Shown here: positions 56,209-64,000 of the stretch, piece after piece | How positions within the stretch are numbered: position 1 is the stretch's first letter | How the letters are laid out: the number at the start of each line of letters is the position of its first letter | Source: Prostheceraeus crozeri | Lineage: Eukaryota > Platyhelminthes > Polycladida > Euryleptidae | Assembly (NCBI GenBank): GCA_907163375.1 | Contig: CAJQUW010010362.1 | Location: forward strand, 1 to 64,000 | Direction of reading: 5' to 3' | Length of the DNA: 64,000 nt | Program-made: the position numbers and the translations under genes | Notes under the pieces: model-generated | What the model was told of the DNA's origin: nothing | The model's database searches: none | Seen by the model: the letters and a program-made list of their open reading frames with translations, nothing else

Positions 56209-57438
56209 ATGGTCAACAATGACAAAAATAAGAAGTTCCACATTAAAATGTGTGTATGCGGCCGAATTAGCCGCCGAGACGGTCTCAAGGACCACATCAA
56301 GAAGGCAGGGGCCGACCACATGGTTATCCTGAGTAGGGTTGCCTGTGTGAAGTGCAGGGTGCTGTTGGTTGCTGTTGGTGCTGTTGGGCAGGAGGCCGAG
56401 TTTTATTTGAGGCATGGTGAGTGCACAGGAGGGTTGGTGACCGATTTGAGATTTGTGGAGTTGATGAATGCTGAGAAGGAGCGAATGTTGGGGAAAGAGG
56501 CCAAGAATGTTGTTGAGAATGCTAGTGGGAATGTTGTTGAGAATGCTAGTGGGAATGTTGTTGAGAATGCTAGTGGGAATGCTGTGGAGAATGAGGTAGA
56601 GAATGCTGTGGCCGGTTTGAAGGCTGACAAGTGGCGGAAGAGAGTGTTTGAGAGTGATGAGGATGATGTGGATTTGGATAGGGAGCGAGTGAGGAAGCGT
56701 GTGAGGAAGTTGAGCTCTTCGTCGTCGGAGGTATCCGATATTGTCATTACCGACCCCCCGCAGAGCTCATCTTCCCCAATAGTGAAGGGTGGTGGGGTAC
56801 GGAAGCAGTCGGCGCGGTGGGATGAGGACATGGAAAAGAAGCATGTGTCGCAGCAAGCGGCACATGCTTTGTTGGTTGATCGGTACGAAAGTTTGAAGGT
56901 GAATGAGAGAACGTTGAGTGAGTTGAGTGAGCTGAAAATGAAGGTGAAATGTAAAGAGGTGGCAGATGAAAATATCCGTATGAGGCGTGTTGTGAAAGAG
57001 TTGAAGGAGAATGTGCGAGTGTTGGAAGACAAGAATGATGAGCGAGAGAAGAGGACGAGTGCTGCAGAGAGGAGAATGGGAGAGGCAGAGTCGAAGTATG
57101 AGGAGTTGATGAAGGAGATGAGTGTATTGAGAGCGAGGAATGCTGAGTTGGAGAGGAGTGTGAGTAGGCAGGGTGATGAGAGAGAGTCGTTTGCGAAGTT
57201 AGAGCGCATGAGGAATGAGTGGAATCGTGTGAATGAGGACAGAATGTTTGAGTTCCGCATCCCTATTCGGGATAACCATCTGGACGGTCAAGTCCTCGTC
57301 AACCAAAGCCTAGACGAGAGTATAATCTGCTATAATGGTCATCCGACTAAGAAGTGCTTACATGCCACACTCAGAATGCGCGGCCATTTACAAAAATTTT
57401 CAGCCAGGAAGCCCGCGAGACTGCCTAAGGATGACTAA
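56209..57438 (+). CDS. Gene 1: zinc-finger and coiled-coil protein
   Basis: The frame is open from 56152 but the ATG at 56209 is in a near-ideal context (gcagccatgg) and lies just after the predicted acceptor, giving 409 aa. The N-terminus has a Cys/His-rich module (CVCGRISRRDGLKDHIKKAG ... H ... ACVKC) resembling a C2H2-type finger. A 24-bp repeat (56506-56577) encodes three NVVENASG units, followed by acidic and Arg-rich stretches with a Ser run (a likely nuclear localisation region), then a coiled coil of about 130 residues and a C-terminal basic tail (KFSARKPARLPKDD). I do not recognise the family. A nuclear, nucleic-acid-binding role is suggested only by composition. A 60-bp intron follows the stop. 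Confidence 0.65.
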   Translation: MVNNDKNKKFHIKMCVCGRISRRDGLKDHIKKAGADHMVILSRVACVKCRVLLVAVGAVGQEAEFYLRHGECTGGLVTDLRFVELMNAEKERMLGKEAKNVVENASGNVVENASGNVVENASGNAVENEVENAVAGLKADKWRKRVFESDEDDVDLDRERVRKRVRKLSSSSSEVSDIVITDPPQSSSSPIVKGGGVRKQSARWDEDMEKKHVSQQAAHALLVDRYESLKVNERTLSELSELKMKVKCKEVADENIRMRRVVKELKENVRVLEDKNDEREKRTSAAERRMGEAESKYEELMKEMSVLRARNAELERSVSRQGDERESFAKLERMRNEWNRVNEDRMFEFRIPIRDNHLDGQVLVNQSLDESIICYNGHPTKKCLHATLRMRGHLQKFSARKPARLPKDD

Positions 57439-57442
57439 CTTG

Positions 57443-57502
57443 GTAAGTGAAAAGCAAATAAGATAGTATATCCTATTCTAATACATATCATCTTCATTGC
57501 AG
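57443..57502 (+). other. Predicted 60-bp intron in gene 1 3' UTR
   Basis: G|GTAAGTG at 57443 and tcttcattgcag ending at 57502 are strong splice sites. The intron starts 5 nt after the stop codon. Confidence 0.5.
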
Positions 57503-57533
57503 ATCTTTGCCTGCCTTCACCACCCCATCAATT

Positions 57534-57680
57534 CACTCCCGAGAACGAACCATCGGCTCTCTTAAGGGCCATCTAGGGGCAAGACATGATAGAACCTCCA
57601 CGCGGTTTGCCCTGGGCAGTCTTCGGACTGGCGAATACTATCATTAAGTTGAATCTGCTATCAGTCAACTTGAACGTTGC
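57534..57680 (+). ncRNA. Histone-type hairpin + HDV-like ribozyme, copy 1
   Basis: The conserved block starts near 57536. The hairpin ggctctcttaagggcc (57555-57570) fits the histone 3' consensus GGYYYUHHUHARRRCC. Five bases later begins an HDV-like ribozyme, 57576-57644: P1 GGGGCAA (57576-57582) with TTGCCCT (57607-57613, giving the typical G1-U wobble); P2 ATGATAG (57586-57592) with CTATCAT (57638-57644); P3 ACC with GGT around loop TCCACGC; P1.1 GG next; P4 CAGTC-TTCG-GACTG (57617-57630); J4/2 GGCGAAT with the likely catalytic C at 57632. All elements of the nested double pseudoknot are present. The cut should fall between 57575 and 57576. A hairpin AAGTTGA/TCAACTT follows (57646-57671). 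Confidence 0.85.
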
Positions 57681-57695
57681 GTCGCGTTAGAGGGG

Positions 57696-57734
57696 TATAT
57701 AAACCACTGCCTCTCATTTCATTTCATTTCAATC
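57696..57734 (+). promoter_or_regulatory. TATA box and short leader, gene 2
   Basis: tatataaa at 57696-57703, then a pyrimidine-rich ctctcatttcatttcatttc before the ATG at 57735. Expected initiation about 30 bp after the TATA box leaves a leader of only about 10 nt. Confidence 0.65.
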
Positions 57735-58001
57735 ATGCAGACGCCGAACAGTCAAGTCAGCTCTCCTCGCGGACCGCAGTTAAGGCCGCGAAATTTATTT
57801 GAGGAGTTTGTCAGGCTAGAGGAGCAAGACAGAGTTTATAATAATCTTGCTCGGATTGGCAATCCGATGACAGCAACTGCTGTCAATCCAACGGAATGGC
57901 GCTACATTCCACTTTTTAGCCATGTACCAGTTAGTGTGGAAGTCGACAGTGCTACCAAAGAGAGAGTCAAAGACTCTCTCAGCAGAATTGGTAGGGTGTA
58001 A
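57735..58001 (+). CDS. Gene 2: unknown 88-aa protein
   Basis: The intronless frame encodes a small protein with a basic/proline-rich start (SSPRGPQLRPRNLFEEF), a charged helix (VRLEEQDRVYNNLARIG) and a second one at the end (ATKERVKDSLSRIG). The two ends both finish in a L-RIG motif. It is not related to any family I recognise. It has a TATA box about 39 bp upstream of the ATG, and its stop lies 50 nt before the predicted cut of ribozyme copy 2, with no AATAAA between. Flanking architecture shared with gene 3 argues that it is a real gene. Confidence 0.6.
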   Translation: MQTPNSQVSSPRGPQLRPRNLFEEFVRLEEQDRVYNNLARIGNPMTATAVNPTEWRYIPLFSHVPVSVEVDSATKERVKDSLSRIGRV

Positions 58002-58009
58002 GATGACGT

Positions 58010-58156
58010 TACTCCCGAGAACGAACCACCGGCTCTCTTAAGGGCCACCATGGGGCAAGATTTGATAGAACCTCCTCGCGGTTTGCCCTGGGCAGTCTTC
58101 GGACTGGCGAATACTATCATTAAGTTGAATCTGCTATCAGTCAACTTGAACGTTAT
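58010..58156 (+). ncRNA. Histone-type hairpin + HDV-like ribozyme, copy 2
   Basis: The hairpin (58031-58046) and the 69-nt ribozyme (58052-58120) match copy 1. Differences: P2 5' strand is TTGATAG (one pair lost), and L3 is TCCTCGC, the sequence found in genomic HDV. The likely catalytic C is 58108 and the predicted cut is 58051/58052, after ACCAT. The following hairpin is at 58122-58147. Confidence 0.85.
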
Positions 58157-58219
58157 GCAGTCGATTGCTATCCCTGAAGCATTCTGATTCGCTGTTGAGC
58201 AATTCATTGTTGAAAACCC

Positions 58220-58267
58220 TATATAAGCCAGAAGATTGTAGCGCTTCTCATTCAATTTCAAGTCACG
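58220..58267 (+). promoter_or_regulatory. TATA box and leader, gene 3
   Basis: tatataag at 58220-58227, then ttctcattcaatttc before the ATG at 58268. The TATA, the ctcatt(c/t) initiator-like word and the spacing resemble gene 2. Confidence 0.65.
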
Positions 58268-58522
58268 ATGGAATCGACATCTGCCAACAGCATTCCCGTC
58301 TTCATCGATGAAGACAACGCCATTCCCGAGTTCGTCATCCTCGACGAGTGGGATGAAGAGGATGATAAGAAGGGGAAGATCAAGAGGATCGTTTGGATGG
58401 ATGGGGTGTGGACTCCGAATACCACTCGCATCCGAAAGGTGCCAGATGCACCAGCACGAGCTAGGCGGTATATGGTCTATGACAACCTAACCGTCATACC
58501 CATTGACTATTCCAGCCAATAG
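58268..58522 (+). CDS. Gene 3: unknown acidic 84-aa protein
   Basis: The frame encodes an acidic N-terminal half (IDEDNAIPEFVILDEWDEED) followed by a basic patch (DKKGKIKRIVW) and WMDGVWTPNTTRIRKVPDAP, ending in a hydrophobic VYDNLTVIPIDY. It is not homologous in sequence to gene 2 as far as I can see, nor to any family I know. The stop is followed 55 nt later by the predicted cut of ribozyme copy 3. As with gene 2, no poly(A) signal lies between. A small secreted or structural role cannot be inferred; there is no signal peptide. Confidence 0.6.
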   Translation: MESTSANSIPVFIDEDNAIPEFVILDEWDEEDDKKGKIKRIVWMDGVWTPNTTRIRKVPDAPARARRYMVYDNLTVIPIDYSSQ

Positions 58523-58535
58523 TCAACTTAAATTC

Positions 58536-58684
58536 ACACCCCGAGAACGAACCATCGGCTCTCTTAAGGGCCACCATGGGGCAAGACATGATAAAACCTC
58601 CACGCGGTTTGCCCTGGGCAGTCTTCGGACTGGCGAATACTATCATTAAGTTGAATCTGCTATCAGTCAACTTGAACGTTGCAA
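58536..58684 (+). ncRNA. Histone-type hairpin + HDV-like ribozyme, copy 3
   Basis: The hairpin (58557-58572) and ribozyme (58578-58646) match copy 1. P2 5' strand is ATGATAA, losing one pair. L3 is TCCACGC, the likely catalytic C is 58634 and the predicted cut is 58577/58578, after ACCAT. The following hairpin is at 58648-58673. No fourth ORF with this architecture is seen downstream. Confidence 0.85.
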
Positions 58685-59075
58685 ATGAAGTTCGGTGTAA
58701 TACTTCCTTTCGACGGGCGTTCCTGTAAAGGGCGGCGGTGAAACCCGTAGCTATGTATACCGCAAGGGACATTCGGCAATGGTCAATCTTGTTAAACCTC
58801 TCTGCGTCATGTTTGCAAGTGATTGCCTCTGTCTCAACGTAGTATACATTCGCGTCAGGGCGACATTTAGCCAACTGTCGAAGGTTGCCTAAAACTTTCC
58901 ATTGCATACGTTATGAGAACCATGAGTTCTACCTGTCTCTATCAATGAGACGAATTGATGAATGGGATGAAATGGGAGGACACTCACGCGCCACACACAA
59001 CATAACACACCTCTCTCTTCCGTAGTCGAACAAGCTCTTTACACATGGATCGCAGTCGATTGCTATCCCTGTATC
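58685..59075. other. End of the ribozyme locus
   Basis: No rightward gene is seen. gcagtcgattgctatccctg occurs here (about 59049) and also at about 58157 just after ribozyme copy 2, so this may be the decayed start of another unit. A leftward 137-codon frame crosses ribozyme copy 3 and is probably spurious. Confidence 0.4.
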
Positions 59076-62000
59076 ATGTAAGCTATCTAAATTTTATTTA
59101 ACACTATTTCATCTACCATTTCAAGAGTTTACAAGTTAGAAATAAAGTTTCAATAGTGTATGCGTTAGAAATAAAGTTTTAGCTGTTTGTATATCAAAAT
59201 AAAGTTTCAAGAGTTTACAAGTTAGAAATAAAGTTCCAATAGTGTATATGTTAGAAATAAAGGTGTAACTGTTTTTAAAAATAAGATCGCAAGATTTACT
59301 AGTTTACAAGTTAGACTAAGTGTAAATTAAAAATAAAATTATAACTGTTCACGAGTTAAAGCGTTGATGCAACGATGAACAATTAATAAGCTGAAAAGTT
59401 TTAGATTCACTTTAACATTACCATATGTTTACAGATAGAAATGTATCACAGCAAAGCTACTTCATGAGTTAGTTTGCCAGGAGTGTATCATCTCAAACTT
59501 TTACTCCGACTGTGGAACATTGATTTCCATGATGAAGATTTAAATAGTTAGATTCGATGACAAACAAGATTTACTAGTTTACAAGTTGGACAAAGCGTTC
59601 TACTATTTGTAAATGAAAGATATCATTTCAACAGTTTACCAGTTAGAAATAAAGTTTCAATAGTGTGTATGTTAAGAATAAACTTTTATCTGTTTATATG
59701 TTAGAAATAAAAATGAAGGTTCACCAGTTTACAAGTTAAGAATAAAGTTTTATCTGCTTGTATGTCAGAAATGAAATAAAGTTTCACCAGTTTAAGAGTT
59801 AAAAATAAAGTTTCAATAGTTTGCAAGTTAAAACTAATGTTTCAATAGTGCATATGTTAAGAATAAAGTTTTATCTGTTTGTATGTTAGAAATAGAAAGA
59901 AGTTTCACCAGTTGGCAAGTTAAGAATAAAGTTTTATCTGTTTGTATGATAGAAATAAAACAAAGTTTCAACCGCTTATAAGTTAAAAATAAAGTTTCAA
60001 TAGTTTACAAGTTAAGAATAAAGTTTCAATAGTGTGTATGCTAAGAATAAAGTTCTATCTTTTTATATGTTAGAAATAGAATGAAGTTTCACCAGTTTAC
60101 AAGTTAAGAAAAAAATTCTATCTGTTTGTATGTTAGAAATAAAGTTCTATCTGTTTATATGTTAGAAATAGAATGAAGTTTCACCAGTTTACAAATTAAG
60201 AATAAAGTTCTATCTGTTTGTATGTTAGAAAAAAAACAAAGTTTCAACCGTTTACAAGTTGAAAATAAAGTTTCAATAGCTTACAAGTTAAGAATAAAGT
60301 TTCAATAGTGTGCATGTTCAGAATAAAGTTCTATCTGTTTATATGTTAGAAATAGAATGAAGTTTCACCAGTTTACAAGTTAAGAATAAAGTCTATCTGT
60401 TTATATGTAAGAAATAAAATGAAATTTCATCAGTTTACAAGTTAAGAATAAAATTGTATCTGTTTGTATGTTAGAAATAAAACAAAGTTTTAACCGTTAA
60501 CAAGTTAAAAATAAAGTTTCAATAGTTTGCAAGTTAAAACTAATGTTTCACCAGTTGGCAAGTTAAGAATAAAGTTTTATCTGTTTGTATGTTAGAAATA
60601 GAATGAAGTTTCAACCGTTTACAGGTTAAAAATAAAGTTTCAATAGTTTACAAGTTAAGAATAAAGTTTCAATAGTGTGCATGTTCAGAATAAAGATCTA
60701 TCTGTTTATATGTTAGAAATAGAATGAAGTTTCACCAGTTTACAAGTTAAGAATAAAGTTCTATCTGTTTATATGTTAGAAATAAAATGAAGTTTCATCA
60801 GTTTACAAGTTAAGAATAAAGTTTTATCTTTTTGTATGTTAGAAATAAAACAAAGTTTCAACCGTTAACAAGTTAAAAATAAAGTTTCAATAGTTTGCAA
60901 GTTAAAACTAATGTTTCAATAGTGTGTATGTTAAGAAAAAAGTTTTATCTGTTTGTATGTTGTTTGCTTCACCAGTTTACAAGTTAAGAATAAAGCTTCA
61001 ATAGTGTGCATGTTCAGAATAAAATTCTATCTGTTTATATGTTAGAAATAGAATGAAGTTTCACCAGTTTACAAGTTAAGAATAAAGTTCTATCTGTTTG
61101 TATGTTAGAAATGAAACAAAGTTTCAACCGTTTACAAGTTAAAAATAAAGTTTCAATAGTTTACAAGTTAAGAATAAAGTTTCAATAGTGTGCATGTTCA
61201 GAATAAAGTTTTATCTGTTTGTATGTTAGAAATAGAATGAAGTTTCACCAGTTGGCAAAATAAGAATAAAGTTCTATCTGTTTGTATGTTAGAAATAAAA
61301 CAAAGTTTCAACCGTTAACAAGTTGAAAATAAAGTTCTATCTGTTTATATGTTAGAAATAGAATGAAGTTTCACCAGTTTACAAGTTAAGAATAAAGTTC
61401 TATCTGTTTATATGTTAGAAATAGAATGAAGTTTCATCAGTTTACAAGTTAAGAAAAAAGTTTTATCAGTTTGTATGTTAGAAATAAAACAAAGTTTCAA
61501 CCGTTAACAAGTTTAAAATAAAGTTTCAATAGTTTGCAAGTTAAAACTAATGTTTCAATAGTGCGTATCTTAAGAATAAAGTTTTATCTTTTTGTATGTT
61601 AGAAATAAAACAAAGTTTCAACCGTTAACAAGTTAAAAATAAAGTTTCAATAGTTTGCAAGTTAAAACTAATGTTTCAATAGTGCGTATGTTAAGAATAA
61701 AGTTTTATCAGCTTGTATGTTAGAAATAAAATTAAGTTTCACCAGTTTACAAATTAAAAGTAAAGTTTCAATAGTGTGTACGTTAGAAATAAAGTTTGAA
61801 GCGTTTACAAGTTAAAAATAAAGTTTCAATAGTTTGTATGTTAAGAATAAAGTTTTATCTGTTTGTAAAGTACGATCGTAGGATTTACTAGTTTGCAAGT
61901 TAGACTCAGCATTCTACTAGTTGTAAATGAAAAATATCGTTTCAACAGTTTACAGATTAGAATAAAGTTTCAATAGTGTCCACGTTAGAAATAAAGTTAT

Positions 62001-62582
62001 GACTGTTTGTATGTGTGTGTGTGTTAGAAATAAAGTTTCAACCGTTTACAAGTTAAAAACAAAGTTTTAACAGTGTGTATGTTAGAAATAAAGTTTTATC
62101 TGTTTATATGTTAGAAACAAAACAAAGTTTCAACAGTTTACAAGCTGAAAAATGAAGTTTCAACGGTTTGTACGTTAGGAATAAAGTTTTAACTGCTTGT
62201 ATGTTAGAAATAGAGGTATGACAGTTTATATGCTAGAAAGAAAGGTATAACTGTTTGTAAGACAAGATCGTAAGATTTACTAGTTTGCAAGTTAGACTCA
62301 GCGTTCTACTAGTTGTAAATGAAAAAATATCGTTTCAACAGTTTACAGATTAAAATAAAGTTTCAATAGTGTGTATGATGGAAATGAAGTTTAAGCGCTT
62401 TGTGCGTTAGAAATAAAGTTTCAGCCGTTTACAAGTTAAAAATAAAGTTTTAACAGTGTGTACGTTAGAAATAAAGTTTTAGCTGTTTATATGTTAGAAA
62501 CAAAGTAAAGTTTCAACAGTTTACAAGTTGAAAAATAAAATTTCAACAGTGTGTACGTTAGAAATAAATGAAAGTAAGAACT
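59076..62582 (+). repeat. AT-rich satellite, forward arm
   Basis: Imperfect units of about 28-38 bp of the form agaaataaagtttcaacagtt / tacaagtt and variants (ctatctgtttgtatgtt, aatagtgtgtatgtt) repeat throughout, with higher-order patterns several hundred bp long. No genes. Confidence 0.95.
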
Positions 62583-62692
62583 TCATCTAATGAGTATTCA
62601 AAGCATGTTTTGTAAATCAAATGTGTGTCGTACTGACATGATAGAATCAAATCAACTTGACAAACGCGTTTCTTCCTTTCATTACTTACTTC
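62583..62692. other. 110-bp unique spacer at palindrome centre
   Basis: Nonrepetitive DNA between the two satellite arms. Confidence 0.85.
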
Positions 62693-64000
62693 AGTTCTTA
62701 CTTTCATTTATTTCTAACGTACACATTGTTGAAACTTTATTTTTCAACTTGTAAACTGCTGAAACTTTATTTTGTTTCTAACATATAAACAGCTAAAACT
62801 TTATTTCTAACGTACACACTGTTAAAACTTTATTTTTAACTTGTAAACGGTTGAAACTTTATTTCTAACGCACAAACCGCTTAAACTTTATTTCCATCAT
62901 ACACACTATTGAAACTTTATTTTAATCTGTAAACTTTTGAAACGATATTTTTTGATTTACAACTAGTAGAACGCTGAGTCTAACTTGCAAACTAGTAAAT
63001 CTTACGATCTTGTCTTACAAACAGTTATACCTTTCTTTCTAGCATATAAACTGTCATACCTCTATTTCTAACATACAAGCAGTTAAAACTTTATTCCTAA
63101 CGTACAAACCGTTGAAACTTTATTTTTCAGCTTGTAAACTGTTGAAACTTTGTTTTGATTCTAACATATAAACAAATAAAACTTTATTTCTAACATACAC
63201 ACTGATAAAACTTTATTTTTAACTTGTAAACGGTTGAAACTTTATTTTTAACACACACACACACATACAAACAGTCATAACTTTATTTCTAACGTGGACA
63301 CTATTGAAACTTTATTCTAATCTGTAAACTGTTGAAACGATATTTTTCATTTACAAGTAGTAGAATGCTGAGTCTAACTTGCAAACTAGTAAATCCTACG
63401 ATCGTACTTTACAAACAGATAAAACTTTATTCTTAACATACACACTATTGAAACTTTATTTTTAACTTGTAAACGGTTGAAACTTTGTTTCTAACGTACA
63501 CATTATTGAAACTTTATTTTTAATTTGTAAACTGGTGAAACTTAATTTTATTTCTAACATACAAGCTGATAAAACTTTATTCTTAACTTGTAAACTGGTG
63601 AAGCTTCATTTTATTTCTAACATACAAACAGATAAAACTTTATTCTTAACATACGCACCATTGAAACATTAGTTTTAACTTGCAAACTATTGAAACTTTA
63701 TTTTTAACTTGTTAACGGTTGAAACTTTGTTTTATTTCTAACATACAAACAGATAAAACTTTATTCTATTTCTACCATATAAACAGATAGAACTTTATTC
63801 TTAACATATACACTATTGGAACTTTATTCTTAACTTGTAAACGGTTGAAACTTTGTTTTATTTCTAACATACAAACAGAAAGAACTTTATTCTTAACTTG
63901 CCAACTGGTGAAACTTCATTCTATTTCTAACATACAAACAGATAAAACTTTATTCTTAACAAGCACACTATTGAAACTTTATTCTTAACTTGTAAACTAT
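62693..64000 (-). repeat. AT-rich satellite, inverted arm
   Basis: From 62693 to the window end the sequence is the reverse complement of about 61275-62582 in the same order of variant units, with a few percent differences. The arm continues beyond the window. Confidence 0.93.

Noticed and set aside
56403..57260. Leftward 285-codon frame
   Set aside because: It is the antisense shadow of gene 1, caused by its repetitive codon usage.
57550..57575. 28S rDNA R2 target site upstream of the ribozyme
   Set aside because: ctctcttaagg matches the 28S R2 site and some flanking bases are similar, but the sequence beyond about 20 bp is not 28S. The histone-hairpin reading explains all 16 positions; a distant rDNA origin is not excluded.
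58494..58907. Leftward 137-codon frame and a similar one at 57902-58261
   Set aside because: Both contain the antisense of the ribozyme block (same peptide FNLMIVFASPKTAQGKPRGG), so they reflect the repeat and not a protein family.

Overview
This window looks like a repeat-rich invertebrate animal genome. Evidence is a spliced host gene (an ANKRD42-like ankyrin protein with good GT-AG sites) and several metazoan transposon classes: Penelope-like, CR1/L2-like and RTE-like LINEs, an R2-superfamily LINE tail, hAT, BEL/Pao and a full-length Polinton/Maverick. The species cannot be named from the sequence. Host codons follow the standard code.

Layout. 1-546 has no G before 408. 587-8971 contains only G and T on the + strand (no A, no C), which leaves all six frames open by chance; it is either an extreme satellite or, more likely, a sequencing or assembly artefact. 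8972-15100 is noncoding with decayed transposons (foldback element, Penelope-like RT, hAT tail, RTE-like LINE). 15154-23767 carries five minus-strand exons of an ANKRD42-like gene whose introns hold LINE fragments.

25511-43773 is a complete 18.3 kb Polinton with 604-bp terminal inverted repeats, AG...CT ends and a perfect 6-bp target duplication (tacatt). It encodes an adenain-like protease, a phospholipase A2-integrase fusion, pX-like and pVI-like virion proteins, a major capsid protein, a fibre-like coiled-coil protein, a protein-primed type B DNA polymerase, a packaging ATPase, a penton-type minor capsid protein and several proteins of unknown function. Several genes are broken by single-base frameshifts or stops. 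The element is peppered with small GC-rich hairpins, many inserted in frame inside genes.

43.8-51.3 kb is mostly noncoding with one or two possible exons and a 77-bp tandem repeat. 51.5-54.1 kb is a truncated BEL/Pao element whose 5' edge is folded back. 54.1-55.2 kb is GC-rich and 291-bp repeats.

55.36-58.7 kb is the most unusual host-side locus. Three small TATA-driven ORFs of unknown function are each followed by a conserved ~145-bp block. Each block combines a hairpin that fits the histone mRNA 3' stem-loop consensus, a 69-nt HDV-like self-cleaving ribozyme whose predicted cut lies 5 nt after that hairpin, and a further 7-bp hairpin. No AATAAA signal lies between each stop codon and its block, so ribozyme-made mRNA 3' ends are a real possibility. 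59.08-64.0 kb is an AT-rich satellite that inverts at about 62.64 kb into a palindrome with arms of at least 1.3 kb.
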